The notes beneath the pieces were generated by a model. That model was not told the origin of the DNA. It was given only the letters and a program-made list of their open reading frames with translations, and searched no databases. A stretch of DNA of 51,350 nt from Legionella sp. W10-070 (lineage in GTDB: Bacteria > Pseudomonadota > Gammaproteobacteria > Legionellales > Legionellaceae): the NCBI RefSeq assembly GCF_900640175.1, contig NZ_CAAAJC010000021.1, positions 1 to 51,350 on the forward strand. Direction: 5' to 3'. A program made the position numbers and the translations under genes. Of the stretch, positions 8,843-18,216 are shown piece after piece; within the stretch, counting starts at the first letter, position 1; each line of letters starts with the position of its first letter.

Positions 8843-9516
8843 AAACTGCAATGATCCTGGCCGCTGGCCGAGGGGAACGATTAAAACCCCTAACCAATAT
8901 AATTCCTAAAGCATTGTGCCAGGTACATAACAAACCGCTTATTGAATACCATGTGATAAAGCTGGCACGCTGCGGTTTTGAACGTATTGTCATTAACCAT
9001 GCCTATTTCGGCGGGCAAATACGTCGTCACCTGGGCAATGGAAAAAAATGGGGAGTGGAAATATGCTATTCTCCTGAGCCACCTGGCGGACTTGAAACTG
9101 GCGGCGGAATAGTCAACGCTTTACCTTTACTGGGCAAAGAACCCTTTATGACCATCAATGCTGATATTTTTACCCACTACGATTTTAGTACCCTGAACAT
9201 GGCTGATGATGCACTTGTCAAGCTGGTACTGACTAACAACCCGCAACATAACCGCCAGGGCGATTTTGGTTTGTTTAACCAGCAACTCACTAATGAAAGA
9301 GTTTATACTTATCTTGGCATCGCCTGCTATCATCCGGAGGCCTTTCAGCAGAGTCAGGCAGGAAGATACTCCGTAACCCCACTGATACGCCAGCTGGTTA
9401 AAGAAAACCTCGCTCAAGGCGAGCTTTTTCAGGGCATATGGGCAGACATCGGTTCTCCAGAAAGACTGTCTTTTGCCAATACCTTGCCTGATTGCCTTGA
9501 ATTATCAACCACCTGA
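8839..9516 (+). CDS. murU: N-acetylmuramate alpha-1-phosphate uridylyltransferase
   Basis: A 225-residue nucleotidyltransferase that makes UDP-MurNAc from MurNAc-1-phosphate in the AmgK/MurU recycling route. The signature MILAAGRGERLKPLTN with PKALCQV (nucleotide binding) is at the N terminus, followed by GGGIVNALPLLG and the metal-binding INADIFTHYD. Length agrees with MurU (about 223) and is shorter than glucose-1-phosphate thymidylyltransferases. It is translationally coupled to amgK. Its last 12 bases overlap the end of the convergent gene at 9505. Confidence 0.88.
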   Translation: MKTAMILAAGRGERLKPLTNIIPKALCQVHNKPLIEYHVIKLARCGFERIVINHAYFGGQIRRHLGNGKKWGVEICYSPEPPGGLETGGGIVNALPLLGKEPFMTINADIFTHYDFSTLNMADDALVKLVLTNNPQHNRQGDFGLFNQQLTNERVYTYLGIACYHPEAFQQSQAGRYSVTPLIRQLVKENLAQGELFQGIWADIGSPERLSFANTLPDCLELSTT

Positions 9517-10302
9517 AGAAGGACTGCGGTAGCCCGTCGCCTCAGGCGCCTCTTCATTACGTTGCGGTCCCTTAGCTTCAACCGTTGGCGTTTCTGCAAC
9601 TTCAGCTTTGGGGGTCGGATAAGCATGGGATTGGGGATTGACCTCTACTGAGTTATTTGCTCCTTGTAGCTGCTGCAGGAACTTTTGTATTCCCTGGTTA
9701 CTGTCAGTAATCAATTCTCTCAATTCGGCAGGGTCAGCCTTCACCGGCTCTCTGCTGTCATCATAAAGAACCTGGCCCTGCTCGTTTGTTTTATAGATCA
9801 CACTATGTCCGTCAACACGTTGATTAATCATATTATTTTTTGCAAGCCAGCTGTTAAAAAGGGTGTCCAGGTCATTAACTGCTTTAGCATCAGTGACAGA
9901 TTTACCCCCCGTAGAATAGCCTCTTACAAATTGAGATTCATCGCTAACAGCAAAATCCATCGTGATAGCGCCATTGACCGTCGAGGCAACATTTCTTACC
10001 GCCTCTGCGGCGCTATTTTGCTGCAAATTCTGGAACGTGGAGAGCGGGCTGGTTTTGCCAGTCCAGGGATTATTTCTTGAGTCAAGCTGCAGACCAACCC
10101 TATGAGCGAACTCTTCAATATTAGCCAACGCCGACCTGGCTTTATCAACCAGTCCATGTGCCTTTAATATTTGTTCAAATCTTGTAAGCAAGTAGTCAGC
10201 CGCTTCTTTGGTGGCGGCAGCAACTTCCTTACATTGGATTAACATCTCTTTCGTCGGCAAGGGACTATTCTCTTTACTGCTAATAACTCTTGAACGCGGC
10301 AT
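9505..10302 (-). CDS. Hypothetical protein, possible effector
   Basis: A 265-residue soluble protein that I do not recognise. It has no signal peptide or membrane segment. The N-terminal 110 residues look helical (TKEMLIQCKEVAAATKEAADYLL). The middle is mixed, and the C-terminal 50 residues are low-complexity, rich in Pro, Glu, Ala and Thr, ending in GYRSPSSGG. A disordered, Glu-containing tail is common in Dot/Icm substrates of Legionella, but this is weak evidence. The start at 10302 has GAGAGAA upstream. A -10-like TATAAT lies on the minus strand near 10392-10397. The 3' end overlaps murU by 12 bases. Confidence 0.6.
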   Translation of the reverse strand: MPRSRVISSKENSPLPTKEMLIQCKEVAAATKEAADYLLTRFEQILKAHGLVDKARSALANIEEFAHRVGLQLDSRNNPWTGKTSPLSTFQNLQQNSAAEAVRNVASTVNGAITMDFAVSDESQFVRGYSTGGKSVTDAKAVNDLDTLFNSWLAKNNMINQRVDGHSVIYKTNEQGQVLYDDSREPVKADPAELRELITDSNQGIQKFLQQLQGANNSVEVNPQSHAYPTPKAEVAETPTVEAKGPQRNEEAPEATGYRSPSSGG

Positions 10303-10401
10303 AATATTCTCTCATTCCTGATTACCAAGAGGAAACACTCAAGACTTTCAGTTGAAGACCTCTTTAGTCTTTTGTCAATAAGTTTTAGATGATTATAGCA
10401 A

Positions 10402-10427
10402 ATTCCCCTCGTTTGACCGAGAGGAAT
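10402..10427. terminator. Hairpin in the 210-bp gap between fadE and the 9505-10302 gene
   Basis: Arms ATTCCCCTCG (10402-10411) and CGAGAGGAAT (10418-10427) pair with one mismatch around a 6-base loop. It lies 3' of fadE (minus strand), so it could end that transcript, but no clear T-tract follows. A TATAAT-like box on the same strand just downstream of it probably belongs to the promoter of the next gene. Confidence 0.35.
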
Positions 10428-10512
10428 AATGCTGTCTAATCGTTAAGAGAAAGTAAAATTTTAATAAAATAAGAGACGATAATCTGACTAAAATTACCCT
10501 GTCTGTGGTTAA

Positions 10513-12951
10513 TTAATCCAGCGGATTAGGGAGCATATCGGTCACTGAAGCAAAAGATTTCTTCTTCATTGACTCGAAAGAAAACTCATCAACCTGTATT
10601 GCATCCCAGCGTGCTTTTTCAACAGCAATTAAGGTATCCATTTCCTGTTGAGTCAGTTCACCCTTGCCCACCTTAATTGCCAACTGCTCTTTTAAAGCAT
10701 CAAACTTAAAGCGTTTTAAATCCTTAATCTTGCGATAAAGATCCCCATGATTAATTAACAGCTGCAGTGCATGCTCCATCTTGTCTATGGGCTGTTTCGC
10801 ATCACCGCTTAAATAAATCGACTGTTTAATGCCATCTCGGTAATGGTTGTTGCGCATCATTAATTGAGCCAAATGATGATCAAGCCTATCGCCAGGGTAA
10901 TGCATGGTTTGGCCGAAAGGAAATAATAATACCCGTACTAAAAAACCAAGTGGCTTTGAGGGGAAATTACGGCAGAAAGAGAGCATGGCCTTCTGAGCCT
11001 GATAGAAACAATAAGTCACTGCCCATTTGGCATGCAGCTTTTGATCTTCATGTTCTTCATTTTGTTGATAATATCGAAGGCTTGCCATAGCCATGTAGAG
11101 GTAGGACATCCCATCGGCGAGCCTTGCTGACAACCGCTCCTTGCGTTTCAAATCCCCCCCGAGGTAAATGAGAGATAAATCAGCAAGCCAGGCATAAGCA
11201 TGACTCAAACGGGCCAGACGCTGATACTCCCGCTTTAAAGCGCTACGAGGAGCATTAATTAAAAGACCGGCAGTCCATCCAGAGCAAAGCCCTTTGGCAA
11301 AATTATGCATGAAATAATAAATATGCTTCCAGATTAATTGCCTGAATGCCATTTTATCATCTCGGGAAACGGCATAGAATTCATCGCGAACAAAGGGATG
11401 GCAAGCCATCGAGCCTTGTCCAAAAATTAGCAGGTTACGGGACATAATATTAGCCCCTTCGACAGTAATTGAAACCGGGATCCCCAGATAGCAACTGGTT
11501 AAATAATTGCGGGGGCCTACTACAACAGCACGACCGGCATGAACATCCATGGCATTATTTATGGTGATACGGCCAAACTCGGTATTAAAATATTTTGTCA
11601 TTGCTGAAGCTACGGAAGGTTTTTTGTGCTCATTCACCGCCGCTACGGTTAGCAGGCGCGTAGCATTCGCCAGGTAATTCAGGCCGGCAATTTCTGCAAG
11701 CTTTTCTTCCACCCCCTCAAATTGCCCTATTTCTGTATTGAACTGGCGACGAATTCTGGAAAATGCACCGGTGGTTAGATAAGCAATAGTAGAAGAAGCA
11801 GCGCCCAATGCAGGCAAGGAAATTGAACGACCAATTGATAAACATTCAACCAGCATCTGCCAGCCGTGGCCGGCATTTTTTTGCCCGCCGATAATAGTGG
11901 AAATAGGGACAAAAATATCTTTCCCTCGTATGGTGCCATTCATAAATGGCTGAGAAGCCGGTAAATGCCGATTGCCGATTTCAAGATTTTCCGTATCACG
12001 CGGTATCAACAAGCAGGTTATTCCTTCCTCGCCCTCTCCCTTCAATAAACCTTGCGGATCTTTCAAATTAACCGCCAGGCCAATTAAGGTGGCAACAGGC
12101 GCTAAGGTGATCCAGCGTTTATTCAGGCTGACATTAAGGCCAAGAATCTCTTTATCACCAACTTTCTTTTTGAGTACGATGGCTTCAGATTGGATTGATG
12201 TAGCATCGCTTCCTGCGCCAGGTTCCGTCAGGGCAAAGCAGGGAATATCCAATCCTTTCGCTAAATTTGGCAGATACTGGGCTTTTTGTTCTTCAGTTCC
12301 ATAATGAGTCAGCAACTCACCTGGGCCTAATGAGTTGGGTACCATCACCGTAACCGCTGCAACGCCCGAACGGCTGGCAATTTTCATCACGATATCTGAA
12401 TGAGCGCGTGCAGAAAAGCCTTTGCCGCCATATTCCTTGGGGATCACCAGACCAAAAAAGCCGTTTTCCTTAATGTAATTCCACACCTCATCTGATAAAT
12501 CGCTGGCCTGGCTTATCTTCCACTCATCAAGCATGTCACATAAAGTTTGGGTTTCATTATCAACAAAAGCCTGCTCTTCTGCAGTCAGTACGGTTGAAAT
12601 ATTAGCCAATCGCTCCCAATCAGGCGATCCGGTAAATATGTCTTTCTCCAACCAGGTATCTCCTGCATTTAACGCTTCCTCTTCGGTTTTTGAAAGCTTG
12701 GGGATCGAATTACCCAACCGCGCGAACAAAAAATCACTGATAGCATCTCTCACCGCATCGACACGGAGAACGATTACCGTGCCAATAACCACTAACCAGA
12801 TTAATATTCCGGGCAGCCAATGCATGCCGACAAAAAAGGTCGCAATCAGCAAATAGATTGCACTGCCTATTTCCCAGATTAACGGATTTAAGCGGCGATA
12901 CAGCACCGTCAAGGTAAATGCGAGATATACAAGAAATAAAAGTGTAGCCAT
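10513..12951 (-). CDS. fadE: Acyl-CoA dehydrogenase, FadE type
   Basis: A large membrane-associated acyl-CoA dehydrogenase for the first step of fatty acid beta-oxidation. Two hydrophobic segments at the N terminus (MATLLFLVYLAFTLTVLY and IYLLIATFFVGMHWLPGILIWLVV) precede the flavoprotein core, which has the substrate/FAD motif CFALTEPGAGSDATS and the block GRITINNAMDVHAGRAVVVG. The C-terminal DUF1974-type region continues to the end. I choose ATG 12951 because AGGAAGGG lies 6 bases upstream, giving 812 residues (E. coli FadE has 814). An upstream in-frame ATG at 13017 would add 22 residues. It stands alone. Confidence 0.93.
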   Translation of the reverse strand: MATLLFLVYLAFTLTVLYRRLNPLIWEIGSAIYLLIATFFVGMHWLPGILIWLVVIGTVIVLRVDAVRDAISDFLFARLGNSIPKLSKTEEEALNAGDTWLEKDIFTGSPDWERLANISTVLTAEEQAFVDNETQTLCDMLDEWKISQASDLSDEVWNYIKENGFFGLVIPKEYGGKGFSARAHSDIVMKIASRSGVAAVTVMVPNSLGPGELLTHYGTEEQKAQYLPNLAKGLDIPCFALTEPGAGSDATSIQSEAIVLKKKVGDKEILGLNVSLNKRWITLAPVATLIGLAVNLKDPQGLLKGEGEEGITCLLIPRDTENLEIGNRHLPASQPFMNGTIRGKDIFVPISTIIGGQKNAGHGWQMLVECLSIGRSISLPALGAASSTIAYLTTGAFSRIRRQFNTEIGQFEGVEEKLAEIAGLNYLANATRLLTVAAVNEHKKPSVASAMTKYFNTEFGRITINNAMDVHAGRAVVVGPRNYLTSCYLGIPVSITVEGANIMSRNLLIFGQGSMACHPFVRDEFYAVSRDDKMAFRQLIWKHIYYFMHNFAKGLCSGWTAGLLINAPRSALKREYQRLARLSHAYAWLADLSLIYLGGDLKRKERLSARLADGMSYLYMAMASLRYYQQNEEHEDQKLHAKWAVTYCFYQAQKAMLSFCRNFPSKPLGFLVRVLLFPFGQTMHYPGDRLDHHLAQLMMRNNHYRDGIKQSIYLSGDAKQPIDKMEHALQLLINHGDLYRKIKDLKRFKFDALKEQLAIKVGKGELTQQEMDTLIAVEKARWDAIQVDEFSFESMKKKSFASVTDMLPNPLD

Positions 12952-13161
12952 ACCAGTCCCTTCCTTTGCCTTTGAATAACCTATGGTATCAGAGAATAAC
13001 CACTCTGATTGATGCATCCTGATGCGAATGACAGATAATCAGGGTGAAATTCAGCTATTATCCACAGAAAATAAATATTAACAATTAGTTAGTGTAAGTA
13101 AAATATTGCTTTGCTAATATTAATTATTTAGCGTAACACTTTTACTTTACCTATTACCATA

Positions 13162-13785
13162 ATGAATAAACGCCTGGTGTGGAATTTTGAAATCAATGAG
13201 CATAATAGCCTTACTGTCTCCGCTTTGCCCAAAGACAGTAAGGATGAGCTAAAGTGGGAGGCACGATTTTTCTGGCCAGGGGAGCAAATTATTACCTTGC
13301 AAGGGCTTGATGAGAAGCTTCTTGATATAGGGAATTACCAGGTAAAACATCGTCAGGACGTTTATTTTCTACTCCCTGACCAGCATTACAATATTAAACG
13401 GCGACGCAACGAATTAATCTACAAACCATTGTTAAGAGAGGGAAGGCAGAGTCAAGGTTATGGTAAAAAAATTAAACTGGCAGAGCACCCTGACAAGCAA
13501 CCATTGCCAGGCACCCCATCGCTGACCAGGGAACAATTATTAAGTCATCTACAAAAAAAAGGTGTTGAGATTGCAGTCGATAAATGTGCCTTAATCTACA
13601 AGTTCCCCAGCACTCCTGCCGTCAAGCTTGAATTGGCAAGACTTCAAATCGCCAATAAAATTTATTTTAGCGCCTGCATTGAAGGATGGTCACAACAACT
13701 GGTTGAGCAGATAACAAAACACTTGCTCGCCTCTCAGGTTTCCTGCAACTATGTTAATTTTCTTAAACAAACGTTCACCTCATGA
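13162..13785 (+). CDS. Hypothetical protein, weakly CYTH-like
   Basis: A 207-residue soluble protein. I do not firmly recognise it. It has alternating charged beta-strand patterns such as NYQVKHRQDVYFLL, YNIKRRRNELIYKPLL and VEIAVDKCALIYKF, and KLELARLQIANKIYFSACIEG near the end. These recall the strands of CYTH/triphosphate tunnel enzymes, though the classical ExExK start is absent. It overlaps the chromate-transporter half by 4 bases (ATGA) and lies two genes before ppk, so a polyphosphate-related role is tempting but unproven. No clear Shine-Dalgarno precedes the start. Confidence 0.6.
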   Translation: MNKRLVWNFEINEHNSLTVSALPKDSKDELKWEARFFWPGEQIITLQGLDEKLLDIGNYQVKHRQDVYFLLPDQHYNIKRRRNELIYKPLLREGRQSQGYGKKIKLAEHPDKQPLPGTPSLTREQLLSHLQKKGVEIAVDKCALIYKFPSTPAVKLELARLQIANKIYFSACIEGWSQQLVEQITKHLLASQVSCNYVNFLKQTFTS

Positions 13786-14315
13786 TTAAAACATTACTGG
13801 CTATCAGCCTGAGTTTCGGCAAAATTGGCATTATTTCACTAGGTGGCGGCAATTCGATGTTAAAGCTGCTGGAGTATGAGGCAGTCAATTATCGCCACTG
13901 GATAGGCCAGGAAGAATTCATACGCATGGTGGGTTCAACGTTCCTGTTTCCCGGCCTGACCGCAGTTAAGTTAGCCGCCTTGATTGGTTATAAGGCAGCG
14001 GGAATGAGCGGGCTAATCCTCGCTGTTGCCTGCCTGAATTTACCAGGGCTCATCCTGGCAGTAATCGGTTACCAGATTTTAAACAGCCATAACGGACCAA
14101 TGGCCCATAAAATCATGGTTGCAGTTCAATACGGGGCTTTGGCACTGTTGGCAGCAGCCTCTTTCTCCATCGCACAAGGCGTGGTTGCAACCTATTATTC
14201 CCTTTCTGCCGTCATTGCTTGTGTTTTGTTCTTCCTGGGTTTGGTTTATCTGCAACTTTCCCCATTCTGGGGGTTTATTGCTTTCATAGGAATTTGCTTT
14301 TTCCTTGTTCAATAA
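13782..14315 (+). CDS. Chromate transporter family protein, single CHR domain
   Basis: A 177-residue inner-membrane protein with one CHR domain. The family signature FGKIGIISLGGGNSMLKLLEYEAV lies at the N terminus and GSTFLFPGLTAVKLAALIGYKAAG follows. About five to six hydrophobic helices can be seen. Full-length ChrA proteins have two CHR domains, and short ones usually come as adjacent pairs; here only one is present and no partner is visible in the window. The substrate could be chromate/sulfate or something else. It is translationally coupled to the upstream hypothetical gene. Confidence 0.8.
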   Translation: MIKTLLAISLSFGKIGIISLGGGNSMLKLLEYEAVNYRHWIGQEEFIRMVGSTFLFPGLTAVKLAALIGYKAAGMSGLILAVACLNLPGLILAVIGYQILNSHNGPMAHKIMVAVQYGALALLAAASFSIAQGVVATYYSLSAVIACVLFFLGLVYLQLSPFWGFIAFIGICFFLVQ

Positions 14316-14402
14316 ATAGCTTAATCATGGCAAGGCTTGCCTGGAATAAGAAGGTGCACTAACCTAGCTTTAGCAACCAGCTATTTTTTTTGGAGTCTTG
14401 GC

Positions 14403-16469
14403 TTGAATGATCAACTGGATAACCCGGAATATTATATCAACCGGGAATTTACGGCCTTAGCCTTTAACGAGCGAGTCCTGCAACTTGCCAAAGATGAGCG
14501 CGTACCACTTTTAGAGCGGATGCGCTTTCTTTGTATATGCAGCAGCAACCTTGATGAATTTTTTGAAATTCGCGTTGCAGGCTTGAAGGAAAAAATGGCC
14601 CTGGCTTCACAAAAGATGTACATTGATGGCTTGCATGCTGATCAAATCTTCACTCAGCTAAGTAAAAAAGTTCACCAGCTGAGCGATGAACTGTATCATA
14701 TTTTTAACAGGCAATTACTGCCAGCAATGAAAAAAGAAAATATTCATTTCCTGGCAACTGAAGAATGGACCGACGATATTCATCTATGGGCAAAGCACTA
14801 TTTTAAAAATGAAATCTTACCGATTGTCAGCCCTATCGCCCTTGATTTAGCCCATCCATTCCCACGTCTTTTTAATAAAAGCCTCAATTTTATTATTTCT
14901 CTGCGCGGCAAGGATGCGTTTGATCGTAACATTGACTATGCGGTGGTTCATGCTCCTCGTTCCTTGCCTCGCCTGATTCCTCTGCCCTCAGAGCTACGTA
15001 CAGAAGGCAGCTCCCATTTTGTTTACCTGTCTTCCATCATTGAAACGCATATCCATAGCTTATTTCCAGGCATGGAAATAAGCGGTTGCTACCCTTTTCG
15101 TTTAACCCGCAACAGCGATTTATTCTTACGCGAGGAAGAGATAGAAGATTTGGCCGTGGCCGTGCAGCGTGAGTTGTTTTCCCGCCACTATGGGCATGTA
15201 GTCCGCCTTGAAGTCGATAAACGTTGCCCAGGCAGTATTGTCGATTTCCTGCTGCAAAAGCATCACCTTCATCATGAAGACACCTATTATTGTGATGGCC
15301 CGGTGAATCTGCAGCGTTATTCCTCGGTGATTAACCGCATTGAACGGCCTGATTTAAGCTACCCCCCTTTTATTGTTCAGTATCCTGAGGCATTGGGCCA
15401 TAAGCGTTCTATCTTTAGCGTACTTGATGAGCAGGACATCTTATTACACCACCCCTACCAGAGTTATGAGGTGGTCATTGACTTTGTCCGCCAGGCTGCT
15501 GCTGACCCTAATGTCCTGGCCATCAAGCAAACCCTTTATCGTACCCATTCAGAATCAATCATGGTAAAAGCATTAGTGGAGGCTGCGCGCTCGGGAAAAG
15601 AGGTGACTGCCGTGATTGAATTGCGCGCCCGCTTTGATGAGGAATCCAACCTGAAACTCGCCAACCGCTTGCATGAAGCCGGTGTATTAGTACTTTATGG
15701 TGTCGTTGGCTATAAGACGCATGCCAAAATGACACTGGTCGTTCGCAAGGCGCATGGGAAATTAAAACGGTATGTCCATTTAGGTACTGGCAATTACCAT
15801 GAGCAAACAGCAAAACATTATACTGATTTTGGTTTATTAACCAGCGAGCCAACGATTACTGCTGATACACAAATTATTTTTCAACAACTCACAGGCCTTG
15901 GACGAACCATCAAGCTCAAAGCATTATGCCATTCTCCTTTTACTCTGCAGCGAAATCTGCTTCAGTTAATCGAAGAATGCAATCAGGCCGCATCAGAAGG
16001 TAAAGAAGCTGAAATTAATATCAAAGTAAATGGCTTGACTGACAAAACAATGATAAAAGCCCTTTACCGTGCTTCACAGGCCGGAGTAAAAATTAATTTA
16101 CTGGTTCGCAGCGTTTGTTGCCTTAAACCAGGCATCCCTGGTATTTCCGATAACATCCGCGTGCTTTCTGTTGTTGGCCGTTTCCTTGAACACCATCGCA
16201 TTTATTATTTTCGTACCGAGGATTCTGAGCGCTTGTATTGTGCAAGCGCCGACCTGATGGAGCGCAATTTATATAACCGTATTGAGATTATGTTTCCCAT
16301 CCTTGATGAGGGATGCCGCAAACGGATTAAACAGGAAATATTTAAAAACTATCTGAAGGATAACTCCAGTACCTGGGAAATGCAGGCCGATGGCAATTAT
16401 AAGCCGCTGACCAGCGGCAGCTACAGTGCTCAGGAAAAACTATTACAACTCTATGCCAAACATGTTTAA
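14403..16469 (+). CDS. ppk: Polyphosphate kinase 1
   Basis: A PPK1 of 688 residues that makes inorganic polyphosphate from ATP. The N-terminal domain begins NPEYYINREFTALAFNERVL. The phosphohistidine-type motif is at GVVGYKTHAKMTLVVRK, followed by YVHLGTGNYHEQTAKHYTDFGLLT and the second half-site YFRTEDSERLYCASADLMERNLYNRIE. I choose TTG at 14403 (TTG AAT GAT CAA) because GGAG lies 7 bases upstream and the length then equals typical PPK1. A TTG at 14337 would add 22 residues with no homology-like start. It follows the CHR gene after about 90 bases. Confidence 0.93.
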   Translation: MNDQLDNPEYYINREFTALAFNERVLQLAKDERVPLLERMRFLCICSSNLDEFFEIRVAGLKEKMALASQKMYIDGLHADQIFTQLSKKVHQLSDELYHIFNRQLLPAMKKENIHFLATEEWTDDIHLWAKHYFKNEILPIVSPIALDLAHPFPRLFNKSLNFIISLRGKDAFDRNIDYAVVHAPRSLPRLIPLPSELRTEGSSHFVYLSSIIETHIHSLFPGMEISGCYPFRLTRNSDLFLREEEIEDLAVAVQRELFSRHYGHVVRLEVDKRCPGSIVDFLLQKHHLHHEDTYYCDGPVNLQRYSSVINRIERPDLSYPPFIVQYPEALGHKRSIFSVLDEQDILLHHPYQSYEVVIDFVRQAAADPNVLAIKQTLYRTHSESIMVKALVEAARSGKEVTAVIELRARFDEESNLKLANRLHEAGVLVLYGVVGYKTHAKMTLVVRKAHGKLKRYVHLGTGNYHEQTAKHYTDFGLLTSEPTITADTQIIFQQLTGLGRTIKLKALCHSPFTLQRNLLQLIEECNQAASEGKEAEINIKVNGLTDKTMIKALYRASQAGVKINLLVRSVCCLKPGIPGISDNIRVLSVVGRFLEHHRIYYFRTEDSERLYCASADLMERNLYNRIEIMFPILDEGCRKRIKQEIFKNYLKDNSSTWEMQADGNYKPLTSGSYSAQEKLLQLYAKHV

Positions 16470-16472
16470 AGA

Positions 16473-17456
16473 CTAAATTAACAGCGTCTTGCCGGGTTTG
16501 CCCGCTTCTTCACGAGCCAGACGGGGAAGCAGGTAACCGGGCAACTGCTTTTGCAACTGCCTGTAGAGAGACAATGCAGTATCCTCTGGGATATCAAAAT
16601 GCGCAGCCCCTGCAACCTTGTCTAACAGATGCAAATAATAAGGAAGGACACCAAAACTGAATAAGCGCTCACTTAACTCAGCCAATACATCTGCAGAGTC
16701 GTTAACTCCCTTCAACAACACAGATTGATTCAGTAAATGGCAGCCAGCCTGGCGCAAAGCCCCGCAAGCATGAAGCACTGTATCATCCAATTCTTGCGCA
16801 TGATTACAATGCAGCACTATCACCTTATGTAAAGGGGTTGCCTGTAGTAACTGCAAGAAACTTTTATCAATCCGTTCAGGAAGAACCACAGGAATGCGAG
16901 TATGAAAACGCAGCGTATGCACATGGCTGATAGACTGCAATTGCTGCAACAGTTCAGACAGCACGGCATCGGCTGCGAGCAAAGGATCACCGCCGCTTAA
17001 AATGACCTCATGGATAGTATGGTCCTTACGAATGTAATCAAGTACCGCCGGCCACCCTTCCCGTCCGGGATTATTTGCCTGGTAAGGAAAATGGCGCCGG
17101 AAACAATAACGGCAATTGATTGCACAGGCACCGGTTAGTGTCAGCAATACACGTCCGCGGTATTTGTGAATCAAACCCTCAACAGGGTTCGCTTTGGCTT
17201 CAGCAAGCGGATCGTTGACATAGCCTTGCACGGGGTTTAATTCTTCAGCAGAGGCAAGCACTTGCAAAAGGAGAGGATCCCGGGGGTTAGCCGATTGCAT
17301 CCGGGCAACAAAACCACGGGGAACTCGTGTCTTGAATTGTTTTTCGGCGAAAGGATTACCTAAATTTAAAGGCAAGGCTAAAAATTCGAGCAACTCATTG
17401 ACGGAGGCAAAGCCTTGTGCCAGTATTTTTTGCCAACTCACAAAGGAATCTCGCAT
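16473..17456 (-). CDS. epmB: EF-P beta-lysylation protein, lysine 2,3-aminomutase EpmB
   Basis: A 327-residue radical SAM enzyme that converts (S)-alpha-lysine to (R)-beta-lysine for EF-P modification. The [4Fe-4S] motif CAINCRYCFRRHFPY (CxxxCxxC) is clear, as are the SAM-binding VILSGGDPLLA and the lysine aminomutase-type LHCNHAQELDD. Length matches EpmB, which lacks the extra C-terminal part of clostridial aminomutases. It is divergent from efp with a 71-base shared promoter region, a common arrangement. It converges on ppk with only 3 bases between stops. The lysyl transferase EpmA is not in the window. Confidence 0.93.
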   Translation of the reverse strand: MRDSFVSWQKILAQGFASVNELLEFLALPLNLGNPFAEKQFKTRVPRGFVARMQSANPRDPLLLQVLASAEELNPVQGYVNDPLAEAKANPVEGLIHKYRGRVLLTLTGACAINCRYCFRRHFPYQANNPGREGWPAVLDYIRKDHTIHEVILSGGDPLLAADAVLSELLQQLQSISHVHTLRFHTRIPVVLPERIDKSFLQLLQATPLHKVIVLHCNHAQELDDTVLHACGALRQAGCHLLNQSVLLKGVNDSADVLAELSERLFSFGVLPYYLHLLDKVAGAAHFDIPEDTALSLYRQLQKQLPGYLLPRLAREEAGKPGKTLLI

Positions 17457-17527
17457 TGATTATACAAAATTGATAAACTGCGCGAACTCTAGCGAAATTG
17501 CAACAAAATCTCAACAGTGGAGCACTG

Positions 17528-18097
17528 ATGGCAATCTACAGTACAAATGAATTTAAAAATGGTTTAAAGGTAATGGTCGACAATGCGCCATGTAATATTG
17601 TTGACTGTGAGTTCGTCAAACCCGGCAAAGGCCAGGCATTTACCCGCGTTAAAATCCGTAACCTGAAAACAGGACGCGTTGTTGAGCGCACCTATAAATC
17701 AGGTGAAACCTTGCCCTCTGCCGATGTCATTGACGTGGAAATGCAATACCTGTACACGGATGGTGAGCATTGGCATTTCATGGTGCCAGACACATTTGAG
17801 CAATATGCTGTCGGCTCTGAAGCAATCGCTGATGCCCTACAATGGTTAAAAGAACAGGACATCTGTGTTGTTACCTTATGGAACAATGAAGCCATCCAGG
17901 TGCTGCCACCCAATTTTGTTGTGCTAGCCATTACTGAAACGGATCCGGGCGTTAGAGGCGATACTTCAGGCGGCGGCGGCAAACCCGCAAGATTGGAAAC
18001 AGGGGCAGTTGTCCGTGTTCCGCTTTTCGTACAAACCGGTGAATTAATAAAAGTGGACACCCGCAAAGGCGAGTATGTCTCAAGGGCAAAAGAATAG
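17528..18097 (+). CDS. efp: Elongation factor P
   Basis: A 189-residue EF-P that relieves ribosome stalling at polyproline. The conserved loop PGKGQAF carries Lys34, the residue that EpmA/EpmB beta-lysylate in E. coli. The three beta-barrel domains are complete, ending in [25 protein letters not shown]...GEYVSRA. The ATG at 17528 is chosen because GGAG lies 5 bases upstream and the N terminus [12 protein letters not shown] is canonical; an earlier in-frame start at 17498 would add 10 residues. The presence of epmB next door supports the lysylation type. Confidence 0.96.
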   Translation: MAIYSTNEFKNGLKVMVDNAPCNIVDCEFVKPGKGQAFTRVKIRNLKTGRVVERTYKSGETLPSADVIDVEMQYLYTDGEHWHFMVPDTFEQYAVGSEAIADALQWLKEQDICVVTLWNNEAIQVLPPNFVVLAITETDPGVRGDTSGGGGKPARLETGAVVRVPLFVQTGELIKVDTRKGEYVSRAKE

Positions 18098-18108
18098 GAG
18101 AAAGAGCC

Positions 18109-18216
18109 ATGGCTGCAATAGATTTTGAGGAAGACTTTAAAATATTGCAGCTTGAGCCTGGCTACAATGAATCATCCATTGCCTGCAACCTCAGTCTCTC
18201 TCATTACATACTCTAA
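18109..18216 (+). CDS. Possible 35-residue protein downstream of efp
   Basis: An ATG 12 bases after the efp stop is preceded by a strong AGGAGA Shine-Dalgarno (about 18096-18101). The frame reads MAAIDFEEDFKILQLEPGY and ends after 35 codons, overlapping the 3' end of the convergent ATP-grasp gene by 45 bases. No homology is recognised. It may be a true small protein co-transcribed with efp, or the remnant of a longer gene cut by the convergent neighbour. Confidence 0.35.
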   Translation: MAAIDFEEDFKILQLEPGYNESSIACNLSLSHYIL

